The notes under the pieces: generated by a model | The model's database searches: none | Seen by the model: the letters and a program-made list of their open reading frames with translations, nothing else | Told to the model about the DNA's origin: nothing | Position numbers and translations under genes: made by a program | Shown here: piece after piece, positions 1 to 7,940 of the stretch | How positions within the stretch are numbered: position 1 is the first letter of the stretch | How the letters are laid out: every line of letters begins with the position of its first letter | Assembly (NCBI GenBank): GCA_044238935.1 | Contig: JBIICI010000011.1 | Coordinates: forward strand, 1 to 58,950 | From: JBIICI01 sp044238935 | GTDB lineage: Bacteria; Pseudomonadota; Alphaproteobacteria; Micavibrionales; Micavibrionaceae | Reading direction: 5' to 3' | DNA: 58,950 nt

Positions 1-157
1 AATGACCTTTTTCGTATTTTTGGATTTGCTGATAGCTGATCCCAATACAGGTTGCCAATTCAGATTGTGTTAATTTGCGCAGTTTCCGAAAATATCGAAT
101 CCGCGCCCCCAATTCACGATCAAAAATGGCGAATTGCGCTTTTCGTTGTTGTGTCAT
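1..157 (-). CDS. XRE-family helix-turn-helix regulator, C-terminus beyond window
   Basis: The first 52 residues are visible, starting at an ATG at 157 and running off the left edge. The helix-turn-helix is clear: a basic first helix (RIRYFRKLRKLTQSELA), then GISYQQIQKYEKG, the recognition helix form typical of small alphaproteobacterial XRE regulators. The same pattern occurs in the regulator at 56106 (LTFQQVQKYERG), so the two are related members of one family. It is divergent from the acetyltransferase gene across about 270 AT-rich bases. Targets are unknown. Confidence 0.75.
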   Translation of the reverse strand, partial: MTQQRKAQFAIFDRELGARIRYFRKLRKLTQSELATCIGISYQQIQKYEKGH

Positions 158-380
158 ATTTTTATTCCCACATAAAAAGTTAAACATTTGTATATTGCAT
201 AAATTACAATATAATTACAATTTATGTTACAGATAAAAGCGTGTCAAATATTTTTTGCAATTAGAATGGAATTTTATCATTTTTTCTTGAAAAATACGTC
301 AAATATATATTAGTATTATATATAATCAGTCATTGGAAATAGCCAAGACAGGGAAGAAATTTTGAATTATAAATAGAATC
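158..380. other. AT-rich divergent intergenic region
   Basis: No gene is seen here. It separates the leftward XRE gene from the rightward acetyltransferase unit and is rich in A/T, with TATA-like stretches around 300-330. Promoters for both directions are expected, but no single -35/-10 pair stands out. Confidence 0.4.
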
Positions 381-402
381 ATGTTTATTACACCGAATCA
401 AA
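381..402 (+). repeat. 22-nt direct repeat, copy 1 (start region of XRE gene)
   Basis: This stretch begins ATGTTTATTACACCGAATC and matches the first 22 bases of the XRE gene at 916-937 with two mismatches. Weaker similarity (AATTATA followed by A/T) continues about 15 bases upstream of both ATGs. The two copies flank the acetyltransferase gene. Confidence 0.7.
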
Positions 403-437
403 ACATCACTTCGGTTCATGTAATGGGGAAATTATGA
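381..437 (+). CDS. possible 18-codon leader peptide or truncated gene start
   Basis: The reading frame starts MFITPNQ, identical to the N-terminus of the XRE protein at 916, then diverges and ends at a TGA at 435-437. That stop overlaps the acetyltransferase ATG (434-436) as ATGA, the arrangement seen in translational coupling. It may be a leader peptide, or a remnant of the XRE gene left when the acetyltransferase gene was inserted or a duplication decayed. The identity and ATGA overlap are seen directly; a function is inference. Confidence 0.25.
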   Translation: MFITPNQNITSVHVMGKL

Positions 438-895
438 CGCCTGTCTTAATCAGAAACGCAGAAATATACGACCAAGATTGTATAGCTTTGCTGCAAGCTC
501 GATCCATTGCCCATTTATGTGCCGCGGATTATCAGCAAGATGCCATAGATGCTTGGTTAAAATGCGCCCCAGATAATTTAAAAGATGCCCTAAAAAAAGG
601 GCAATGTTTCGTTGCGTGTTTAGAAGAGGATAAAAAAATTGTGGGTTTTGGGCTAACAACCTCACAAAGAATTACACATTTATTTGTTGATCCAGATTAT
701 ACACGTCATAATATCGGTAGAAATTTGTTAAAAAGGCTGGAGAATTGTTTAATGACAGATACTTCCTATATTCATTCCACATTATCCGCGGTGCATTTTT
801 ATCAAAAATGCGGATACAGCATCGATTCGCAGAGTACTTATGATGCTAAGGGGCATTCAATTCAAATGGTTATCTTACGAAAAACCATGGTTTAA
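434..895 (+). CDS. GNAT-family N-acetyltransferase
   Basis: A 153-residue protein of the GNAT fold, which transfers an acetyl group from acetyl-CoA to an amine. Motif A is visible at about residues 78-100: a beta strand (ITHLFVDPDY) followed by the acetyl-CoA loop in a variant form, RHNIGR. The C-terminal AVHFYQKCGY is the usual GNAT motif B, as in YafP-type members. The ATG is preceded by GGGGAA. The gene ends 20 bases before the XRE-domain gene, so the two probably form a transcription unit. Acetyltransferase-HTH pairs can be toxin-antitoxin systems, but this XRE protein is far larger than usual antitoxins, so that reading is weak. The substrate cannot be predicted. Confidence 0.85.
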   Translation: MTPVLIRNAEIYDQDCIALLQARSIAHLCAADYQQDAIDAWLKCAPDNLKDALKKGQCFVACLEEDKKIVGFGLTTSQRITHLFVDPDYTRHNIGRNLLKRLENCLMTDTSYIHSTLSAVHFYQKCGYSIDSQSTYDAKGHSIQMVILRKTMV

Positions 896-915
896 AGAGA
901 AAATTATATAAAAAT

Positions 916-937
916 ATGTTTATCACCCCGAATCAAA
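916..937 (+). repeat. 22-nt direct repeat, copy 2
   Basis: The first 22 bases of the XRE-domain gene match 381-402 with two mismatches. The copies lie 535 bp apart in the same orientation, one on each side of the acetyltransferase gene. Confidence 0.7.
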
Positions 938-1608
938 TTCGTGCTGCACGCGGTTTATTGGACTGGACGGTCGCCCATCTTGCTGCCCAAGTGGGGGTAG
1001 GGACAACCATGATTTCGGCGATTGAAACAGGCAGGTCTAAAGGATCATTGACGGTTTTAAGCAATATCATCAAAATTTTCGAGCTAGCAGGGGTTGAGAT
1101 TACCGTTGACGGCGGGGTGCGCCCTTTACAAAATCGCGTTATCATTTATCGGGGACAGGATGATTTTAGGCGTTTTTTTGACGATGTTTACTATGTTGCC
1201 TCAACTCATGAAAACCCTGATATTTGTGTCACAAGCACGGATGAAGCCATTTATGACTATTGGTTATCGGATTATTTAGATACCCATGTACAGCGTATAT
1301 TAAGTTTACATCCTTTAAAAATGCGTGTCTTAATCAACGAAAATGATACGAACCCAGCATCAGAAGACTATTGCATCTATCGCCGTGTCCCTGAGGCAGA
1401 ATTTTTTGATATTTCAATCTATTTATACGGCGATAAATCAGGATTTGTAGAGTTCTTTGAAAATGATGTGGTGGTGACAGTCGTTGAAAACCCAACCGTC
1501 ACAAAAGCCTTACGAAGATTATTTAATTTTTCTTGGGAAGGGGCGATTTTGGATACGGAATTAAATACGCCTGTACAAATAACCCAATCTACCCCCCAAT
1601 CTGCTTAA
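916..1608 (+). CDS. XRE-family regulator with long uncharacterised C-terminal domain
   Basis: A 230-residue protein. Residues 1-70 are a compact helix-turn-helix of the alphaproteobacterial type (QIRAARGLLDWTVAHLA, then GVGTTMISAIETGRS and an AGVEI tail), expected to bind DNA. Residues 75-215 form a second domain that I do not recognise, mixed alpha/beta in appearance, with many acidic and aromatic residues and no obvious catalytic motif. It may sense a ligand or partner. The gene follows the acetyltransferase by 20 bases. Its 3' end overlaps the convergent riboflavin synthase gene by 20 bases, so the two stop regions are interleaved. The start region is duplicated at 381. Confidence 0.75.
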   Translation: MFITPNQIRAARGLLDWTVAHLAAQVGVGTTMISAIETGRSKGSLTVLSNIIKIFELAGVEITVDGGVRPLQNRVIIYRGQDDFRRFFDDVYYVASTHENPDICVTSTDEAIYDYWLSDYLDTHVQRILSLHPLKMRVLINENDTNPASEDYCIYRRVPEAEFFDISIYLYGDKSGFVEFFENDVVVTVVENPTVTKALRRLFNFSWEGAILDTELNTPVQITQSTPQSA

Positions 1609-2272
1609 TCAAATCCTGCAATGCGGTGCCATCCATTTGTTGTTTTTCGATGAGGGATAGGAGGAGTCTTTCGGTGACGCGCTCAATCGTATCGACCACC
1701 ATTTGTGTGGTTTTGTGGATTTCGATGTTGACCTTATCACCGATTTTTAAATTGGATAAATTGGTGCGTGCCAAGGTTTCAGGGATCAGCCAGACGCCAA
1801 AGGCGTGATTGTCTTTATCCACATTGCTAATGGTCAGGCTGGCGCCGTTGATGCAGACAAAACCTTGGGGGAAGATATATTTTGACCATTCGGGGGAGAG
1901 TTGAAATTGACAGGTCAGGCTTTGGTCATATTCTGCGGCAGAAATCAGCGTGCCTGTTGTGTCCACATGGCCTGAAACCTCATGCCCGCCGACCTCACTG
2001 CCCCATTTCAGGCTACGTTCGATATTGACCAAATCCCCCGTTTTTAATGTCCCGATATTGGTTTTAAACAACGTGCTTTTGATCACATCAAAGGTTACAC
2101 AAACGCCCTCAATCTGAACAGCCGTTAAACACACGCCATTGACCGCAACACTTGCGCCAATTTCTAAATCTTTACACAAAGCCTCGTTTAACCCCAGTGT
2201 GATTTTACGGCTATGGTCAAAATCCTGTGTGTGGGTGACGGGGAATTTATGGTCGATAATGCCTGTAAACAT
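1589..2272 (-). CDS. ribE: Riboflavin synthase alpha chain
   Basis: A 227-residue enzyme that converts two 6,7-dimethyl-8-ribityllumazines into riboflavin and a pyrimidinedione, the last step of riboflavin synthesis in the cytoplasm. It begins MFTGII, the invariant start of the family, and has the two tandem lumazine-binding barrels, marked by SVAVNGVCLT (near residue 43) and VCINGASLTI (near residue 141). Length is normal. The ATG follows an AAAGGAT ribosome binding site. No other rib gene is adjacent, and the short upstream region (2273-2404) cannot hold an FMN riboswitch. The 3' end overlaps the convergent XRE gene by 20 bases. Confidence 0.95.
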   Translation of the reverse strand: MFTGIIDHKFPVTHTQDFDHSRKITLGLNEALCKDLEIGASVAVNGVCLTAVQIEGVCVTFDVIKSTLFKTNIGTLKTGDLVNIERSLKWGSEVGGHEVSGHVDTTGTLISAAEYDQSLTCQFQLSPEWSKYIFPQGFVCINGASLTISNVDKDNHAFGVWLIPETLARTNLSNLKIGDKVNIEIHKTTQMVVDTIERVTERLLLSLIEKQQMDGTALQDLIKQIGG

Positions 2273-2404
2273 GATTCTATCCTTTAGAATTTTTGCTTAT
2301 TATAATGAAAAAGAAATGATTGGCAAATCCCCTCTTCCCAAAGCCTTTCAGCTGTTATATGCTTTTTAAAATATTTCAATCCATAACAATGATGATGATT
2401 TACA

Positions 2405-5065
2405 ATGAGTTTCAAAAGCGTTTCCCAAGTGCGCAGCACTTTTTTAGATTTCTTTGAACGGCACGGGCATTCCGTGCAGCCCTCCGCCCCGATTGTGCCG
2501 GATAATGACCCCAGCGTGATGTTCAGCGTGGCGGGGATGGTGCCGTTTAAAAATGTGTTTACGGGGCTGGAAACGCGCCCCTATACACGCGCGGCAAGTT
2601 CACAAAAATGTTTGCGCGCGGGCGGTAAGCATAATGATTTGGAAAATGTCGGGTTCACCGCGCGGCACCATACATTCTTTGAAATGTTGGGCAATTTTTC
2701 ATTTGGTGATTATTTCAAAGAAGATGCCATTGATATGGCATGGCGTCTATTAACCCAAGATTTCGCCCTGCCGAAAGAAAAATTATTGGTCACAGTGTAC
2801 GCAGATGATCACGAAGCCGCCAATTTATGGAAGAAAATTGCAGGGTTACCTGATGATAAAATTATCCGTATTGCCACCGATGATAATTTTTGGCGCATGG
2901 GCGATACGGGGCCTTGTGGCCCTTGCTCGGAAATATTTTATGATCATGGCGATACTGTGTTCGGAGGCCCCCCCGGCAGTGCGGATGAGGACGGCGATCG
3001 ATTTATGGAGATCTGGAATCTGGTGTTCATGCAATATGAGCAAACAGGGCCTGATACGCTCTTACCCCTGCCCAAGCCATCGATTGACACAGGCACGGGC
3101 TTAGAGCGTTTAAGTACCGTCATGCAAGGTAAGAATGATAATTTCGATATTGATCTGATGCGTGCCATTATTATGGCCTCGGCGGATGCCAGCAATATTG
3201 ATCCTGATGGCGCGTTTAAAACATCGCACCGCGTGATTGCCGATCATTTACGCGCGGCATCTTTTATGATTTCAGGCGGCATTATGCCATCAAACGAAGG
3301 GCGCGGTTATGTGTTGCGCCGTATTATGCGCCGCGCCATGCGCCATGTGCATATGATGGGCGTGCATGATCCAATGATGCATAAATTAGTGCCTGCATTG
3401 GTCACGCAAATGGGCGATCATTATCCTGAGCTTAAGGAGCAAGAATCCTTTATTAAACAGACCCTAGAATCCGAAGAAACGCGTTTCCGCAATACGCTGG
3501 ATAGAGGGTTGAAGTTGCTGGAGGATGAAACCAGTAAATTAGGATCAAATGAAGCCTTAGCAGGTGACGTTGCCTTTAAACTATTCGATACCTACGGCTT
3601 CCCCTTGGATTTAACCCAAGATGTGTTGAAGTCCCAAAAACGTGCCGTGGATGTGGCAGGATTCCAAGCCGCGATGGAAGCCCAAAAAGCTCTTGCGCGT
3701 AAAAGCTGGGTGGGATCAGGTGATGCAGGATCACAGAAAATCTGGTTTGACCTCAAAGATCAATTCGGGGCAAGCGAATTTTTAGGCTATAATGCCGATA
3801 AAGGACAAGGGAAAATCTTAGCGATCATTAAAGACGGTCAAAACGTGCAAAGCGCAAAAGCCGGTGAGTTGGTGCAAATTCTGACCAACCAAACGCCCTT
3901 TTACGCCGAATCAGGGGGGCAGATTGGTGATACAGGCTATTTAACTGAAAGCACAGGGGCAAGCCATCCCGTATCTGTTCGCATCAACAGCACCCAAAAA
4001 CAGCTGGGCGCGCTGCATGTGCATATTGGTGATGTCCAAAAAGGTGAAATCACAGTGGGTCAAACTTTGATCATGGAAATTGATACGCCTGAGCGTTTGG
4101 CAATTCGGGCGAATCACTCTGCCACGCATTTATTGCATGCGGCACTCCGCGCAAAATTGGGAACACATGTCACACAAAAAGGATCATTGGTGGACAAAGA
4201 CCGTTTGCGTTTTGATTTTAGCCATAATGATGCGATCACGAAGGAAGACATTGCAGAAATCGAATCCAGTATCAACGCCCATATTCGCCAAAACAGCGCG
4301 GTCAATACCAAAATCATGTCCCCCGATGCGGCGCGTGATGCAGGGGCGATGGCGTTATTTGGTGAAAAATATGGCGATGAAGTCCGCGTGGTCAGCATGG
4401 GTTTTGGCGATAATCAAGGCAATTATTCCATTGAATTATGCGGCGGCACCCATGTGCAGCGCACGGGCGATATTGGATTATTTAAAATTACATCCATATC
4501 CACCGTGGCAGGTGGGATCAAACGGATTGAGGCCGTCACAGGTCAGGGCGCATTCGCATGGTTAGATTCGCGATCTGATTTATTGCAACAAAGCGCGGAT
4601 ATATTAACCATTCCCGTTGATAAACTCCCCCAACGTTTGGAATCCATTTTACAAGATAAAAAAGCTCTTGAGCAAAAAATATCCCAGCTGCAAACGCAAA
4701 TCGCTGTGGGTGGTAAGGGTGCGGATAATACAGATGAAGTGCAAATGATTGGCGCAACGCCCTTTATTGGCAAAATCTTAGATAACGTCCCCACCAAAAA
4801 TTTACGCGGTATTGCGGATCAATTAAAGGTGAAATACAAAGGCGCGGTAATTGCGCTGGTGAGCATCAATGAGGATAAGGTCGGGCTATTGATCAGTGTC
4901 GATACCGATCTCACGGCACAATATAATGCGGTGGATTTGATTGCAAAGGCTGTGCCCGCCATTGGTGGTCAAGGTGGCGGCGGTCGTCCTGATTTCGCCC
5001 AAGCAGGCGGATCAAACCCCAGCGGCGCGCAACAGGCGATTGATGATATTAAGAAATTATTGTAA
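2405..5065 (+). CDS. alaS: Alanine--tRNA ligase
   Basis: An 886-residue class II aminoacyl-tRNA synthetase that charges tRNA-Ala, with an editing domain that clears mischarged Ser/Gly. Seen in order: the catalytic domain beginning with FLDFFERHGH and containing TGPCGPCSEI; the tRNA-recognition part; the editing domain with HSATHLLHAAL and the zinc-binding CGGTHV; and a C-terminal C-Ala domain ending in a glycine-rich GGQGGGGRPDFAQAGG segment. Length fits the family (about 875). No strong Shine-Dalgarno sequence precedes the ATG, but the conserved N-terminus supports it. bioD follows after 18 bases. Confidence 0.97.
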   Translation: MSFKSVSQVRSTFLDFFERHGHSVQPSAPIVPDNDPSVMFSVAGMVPFKNVFTGLETRPYTRAASSQKCLRAGGKHNDLENVGFTARHHTFFEMLGNFSFGDYFKEDAIDMAWRLLTQDFALPKEKLLVTVYADDHEAANLWKKIAGLPDDKIIRIATDDNFWRMGDTGPCGPCSEIFYDHGDTVFGGPPGSADEDGDRFMEIWNLVFMQYEQTGPDTLLPLPKPSIDTGTGLERLSTVMQGKNDNFDIDLMRAIIMASADASNIDPDGAFKTSHRVIADHLRAASFMISGGIMPSNEGRGYVLRRIMRRAMRHVHMMGVHDPMMHKLVPALVTQMGDHYPELKEQESFIKQTLESEETRFRNTLDRGLKLLEDETSKLGSNEALAGDVAFKLFDTYGFPLDLTQDVLKSQKRAVDVAGFQAAMEAQKALARKSWVGSGDAGSQKIWFDLKDQFGASEFLGYNADKGQGKILAIIKDGQNVQSAKAGELVQILTNQTPFYAESGGQIGDTGYLTESTGASHPVSVRINSTQKQLGALHVHIGDVQKGEITVGQTLIMEIDTPERLAIRANHSATHLLHAALRAKLGTHVTQKGSLVDKDRLRFDFSHNDAITKEDIAEIESSINAHIRQNSAVNTKIMSPDAARDAGAMALFGEKYGDEVRVVSMGFGDNQGNYSIELCGGTHVQRTGDIGLFKITSISTVAGGIKRIEAVTGQGAFAWLDSRSDLLQQSADILTIPVDKLPQRLESILQDKKALEQKISQLQTQIAVGGKGADNTDEVQMIGATPFIGKILDNVPTKNLRGIADQLKVKYKGAVIALVSINEDKVGLLISVDTDLTAQYNAVDLIAKAVPAIGGQGGGGRPDFAQAGGSNPSGAQQAIDDIKKLL

Positions 5066-5083
5066 TTGCTGAAGCCTGAAAAT

Positions 5084-5719
5084 ATGCCTCATAAAATTGT
5101 TATCACGGGAACGGATACAGGCATTGGTAAAACAGTGGCCAGTGCCGTTTTGACCTTAGGCCTGAATGGCTGTTATTGGAAGCCTGTGCAATCAGGATTG
5201 GAAGAAGAAACAGATACCCAAGCCGTCAAACGCATGACAGGCTTGGCAGAAAATCATTTTTTCCCCGAAACCTATCGGTTAAATGCCCCCCTCTCCCCAC
5301 ATCGCGCCGCGTTTTTAGATGGGATTGTTATTGACCCCACAAAAATTGAAATTCCTGATACGGATCGCCCCTTAATTATTGAGGGCGCGGGCGGGCTCTG
5401 TGTTCCGTTAAATCCTGAAACCTTATATATTGACCTTTTCCAACAATGGAATTTACCTGTTATTTTATGCGCGCGCACCGCTTTGGGAACAATCAATCAT
5501 ACCTTATTATCCATCACCGCAATGAAGGAAAAGCATTTAAACATAGCAGGAATTTTATTTATTGGTGAGGCGGTCGAAGATAGTATGGATATTATCGCCC
5601 ATTATGCGAATGTCCCTATTTTAGGGCGCATCCCTGTTTTAAAAGAAAAAAACGCCGAAACACTGCAAATCGTGTGGGATGATATAAAAGATAAAATTAA
5701 TTCTTGCATTACGCTTTGA
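5084..5719 (+). CDS. bioD: Dethiobiotin synthetase
   Basis: A 211-residue ATP-dependent carboxylase that closes the ureido ring of 7,8-diaminopelargonate to give dethiobiotin, the penultimate step of biotin synthesis. The P-loop GTDTGIGKT lies at residues 9-17, followed by KPVQSG and the EGAGGLCVPL motif that contacts the substrate and nucleotide. The ATG at 5084 fits the family start (a few residues before TGTDTG); an in-frame TTG directly after the alaS stop would add only six residues. It sits alone behind alaS, without bioA, bioB or bioF nearby, so any biotin pathway must be split across the genome. Confidence 0.92.
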   Translation: MPHKIVITGTDTGIGKTVASAVLTLGLNGCYWKPVQSGLEEETDTQAVKRMTGLAENHFFPETYRLNAPLSPHRAAFLDGIVIDPTKIEIPDTDRPLIIEGAGGLCVPLNPETLYIDLFQQWNLPVILCARTALGTINHTLLSITAMKEKHLNIAGILFIGEAVEDSMDIIAHYANVPILGRIPVLKEKNAETLQIVWDDIKDKINSCITL

Positions 5720-5881
5720 AAAATCTTATACCAATGATGCGCACGTGCCTATGGCCACTTGACGATTGATAAAAAAATAAATCAGGTTATGTAACGACGC
5801 GAACTTTTTTTTGTAACTGATGAAGGGGTGAGCAGGTTTTTCCTGTAGTGCTCCCTTTGGTTTTGATTTGGGTTTGCTGGA

Positions 5882-7069
5882 ATGATTCCTGATTTGTCCT
5901 CTTTGTGCGGCACAGCTTTGTCCGCTATTGATCGCCATTATGCTTATCCGTTTATCGGCAGCATTGATGATTTTGTACGCCTTCACCGTCCCTCTATCCC
6001 TGTGTATTTTTACCAAGCTGATGTTTTGAAACAGCGCGCTGCTTTGTTTCAAACGGGCTGTTGGAATCGGACTTTATACGCAGTGAAATGTAATCCACAT
6101 CCGTTTATTTTAAAAAATCTGTATGATGCAGGCATTACAGAATTTGATGTGGCGTCTTTGACGGAAGCCGCCCTGATCCGTCAATATTTACCTGCGGATG
6201 CTGGGTTGTATTTTATGCATCCTGTCAAATCTTTTCAGACAATCAAGGCCGCATATTACAATTATGGGGTACGGGTTTTTGCATTGGATAGCCTCGCAGA
6301 GCTTGAAAAAATCATGGCGGCCACCGATAATGCCAATGATTTAACGCTTGTGATCCGTTTTACTCTTACCCATAACCATCATTCCGCCCTGCCCTTAAAA
6401 GGCAAATTTGGCGTGGAAATGCATGCGTTAGAACCCTTGCTAAAGGCTTGCAAAGAAAAAGCCCACAAAGTCGGTCTTGCATTTCATGTGGGATCTCAAG
6501 CGATGGATGTCAGTGCATGGGAAAGTGCGATTGCACAAATTGCCGAATTTCGCGATCAAATTGATGTTTTGGATATTGGCGGCGGCTTCCCTGCCCGTTA
6601 CCCCGATATGGATACAAAGCCATTAGAAGAATATTTTGCAGCGATCAAAGGCGCAATCACTGAACATGGATTTGAAAACCATGAAATATGGTCAGAACCC
6701 GGCCGCGCGATGGTGGCGGATTGTGGGTCATTATTGATTCAAGTCATTCAAAAACGCGGTGATGCGCTGTATGTGAATGATGGTGTATTTGGCGGCCTCT
6801 ATGATGCATCCGATTGGATTGGGTTTAATTACTATGTATCCGCCCACAGCCTGCGCGATGATGTATCAAATAATCTGAAACCTTATCGCTTTTTTGGCCC
6901 CACCTGTGATTCCGACGATCAAATGCAAGGGCCATTTTTGCTGCCCTGCAACATTTATGATGAGGATTGGATCAACATCCAAAGTTTAGGCGCATACAGC
7001 TATTCGATGCGCAGTGATTTTAATGGCTATAATGATTATATTGTGATTGATTTGAAGAAGGAGAGATAA
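5882..7069 (+). CDS. Ornithine/lysine decarboxylase, fold type III PLP enzyme
   Basis: A 395-residue alanine-racemase-fold decarboxylase of the eukaryotic ODC type, which makes putrescine from ornithine (or cadaverine from lysine). The PLP lysine is in YAVKCNPHP (K69). The phosphate-binding loop is DIGGGFP near residue 231, SEPGR is near 270, and the cross-subunit catalytic cysteine is in FGPTCDSDD near residue 342. Length is typical. It is followed four bases later by a S-adenosylmethionine decarboxylase-like gene behind a GGAGAG ribosome binding site, so the pair forms a polyamine operon. No spermidine synthase gene is adjacent. Ornithine versus lysine preference cannot be settled by eye. 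Confidence 0.88.
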   Translation: MIPDLSSLCGTALSAIDRHYAYPFIGSIDDFVRLHRPSIPVYFYQADVLKQRAALFQTGCWNRTLYAVKCNPHPFILKNLYDAGITEFDVASLTEAALIRQYLPADAGLYFMHPVKSFQTIKAAYYNYGVRVFALDSLAELEKIMAATDNANDLTLVIRFTLTHNHHSALPLKGKFGVEMHALEPLLKACKEKAHKVGLAFHVGSQAMDVSAWESAIAQIAEFRDQIDVLDIGGGFPARYPDMDTKPLEEYFAAIKGAITEHGFENHEIWSEPGRAMVADCGSLLIQVIQKRGDALYVNDGVFGGLYDASDWIGFNYYVSAHSLRDDVSNNLKPYRFFGPTCDSDDQMQGPFLLPCNIYDEDWINIQSLGAYSYSMRSDFNGYNDYIVIDLKKER

Positions 7070-7073
7070 AGAG

Positions 7074-7940
7074 ATGACATCTTATGTTTATGAACCTGTC
7101 AGTTTTAATGACACAGAATGTGCAGGCAAACATGTTTGGATGGAGGGTTACCCTACCCGAAATACAAATGCTGATGCCATGCAATTGATTTTGCAAGACG
7201 CTGTCACGCAAGCCGATGCAACGATTATACAAAGCATGAGTCCGATCATTTACACAGATGAAGAACGAGCCCATCAAAATAATATTATCGTCTGTGCGGT
7301 GTTATCAGAATCGCATATTGTTATTCAAAAAACCTATGATGATAAAATCTTGGCGGATATTTACACATGTTCCGCCACTGACCCTGCGGCGGCTTTGCCT
7401 TTTATCAAAAAGCAGTTTGGAATTGTTGATGGATTTGAGGGCTATGCTTTGCGTGGGGTTTTAGACTCGAATCAAAGCAAAATCGAAAATGAACGCTTGA
7501 GAATACAAGAACAAAAACATCAACACCAAGAATCTGCACGGCAATATTTGGTTGATTTAAAAAATGCTCATCACCTAAAATCCAGTGATCTTAAGAAAAT
7601 TTCTGAGATATTCACCAGCGTTGCTCATAAAAATGGCTGTCAAGTTGATCAAGAACATACACATTTTAAACCTTTTGGCGGTGAATATGGGCTATCAGGA
7701 ATCATGAATCTTAAAACAGCCCAAGGGCAATATGGTGGGTTTTTAACTATCCATACATGGCCTGAAACAGGCACAGCAACGTTGGATTGTTATTTTAATG
7801 GACACAGCCTCCCTTCCAGAACGCTGCTCAGCCAATTCATGCATGATTTTGATACACAAACGGGCAATATTCACCAAATTAATCGCAATGTTAATACTGT
7901 CAGTGTCCCCAACTCTATACCTGCTCTTTTACTGGTTTAG
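7074..7940 (+). CDS. Two-domain S-adenosylmethionine decarboxylase-like protein (fused SpeD halves)
   Basis: A 288-residue protein made of two SpeD-like domains joined by a charged linker (about 131-155). Bacterial SpeD is usually a single domain of about 120-140 residues that cleaves itself at a serine to form a pyruvoyl cofactor and works as a dimer. Here the N-terminal half keeps the cleavage motif SESH (S80) and the later YTC cysteine (C99), but lacks the HTWPE motif and has Gln at the position of the catalytic His. The C-terminal half keeps IHTWPE (227-231), but has Gly222 where the pyruvoyl serine should be and no Cys at the catalytic position. The two halves are thus complementary. It follows the decarboxylase gene by four bases, fitting decarboxylated-SAM supply for spermidine. 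The 3' end overlaps clpA by 26 bases on the opposite strand. Confidence 0.8.
   Translation: MTSYVYEPVSFNDTECAGKHVWMEGYPTRNTNADAMQLILQDAVTQADATIIQSMSPIIYTDEERAHQNNIIVCAVLSESHIVIQKTYDDKILADIYTCSATDPAAALPFIKKQFGIVDGFEGYALRGVLDSNQSKIENERLRIQEQKHQHQESARQYLVDLKNAHHLKSSDLKKISEIFTSVAHKNGCQVDQEHTHFKPFGGEYGLSGIMNLKTAQGQYGGFLTIHTWPETGTATLDCYFNGHSLPSRTLLSQFMHDFDTQTGNIHQINRNVNTVSVPNSIPALLLV

Noticed and set aside
434..1608. Toxin-antitoxin pair (GNAT toxin plus HTH antitoxin)
   Set aside because: The HTH protein is 230 residues with a large second domain, unlike the small antitoxins of GNAT systems; kept only as a remark.
2273..2404. FMN riboswitch upstream of ribE
   Set aside because: The gap to alaS is only 132 bases and none of the conserved RFN stem motifs is visible.
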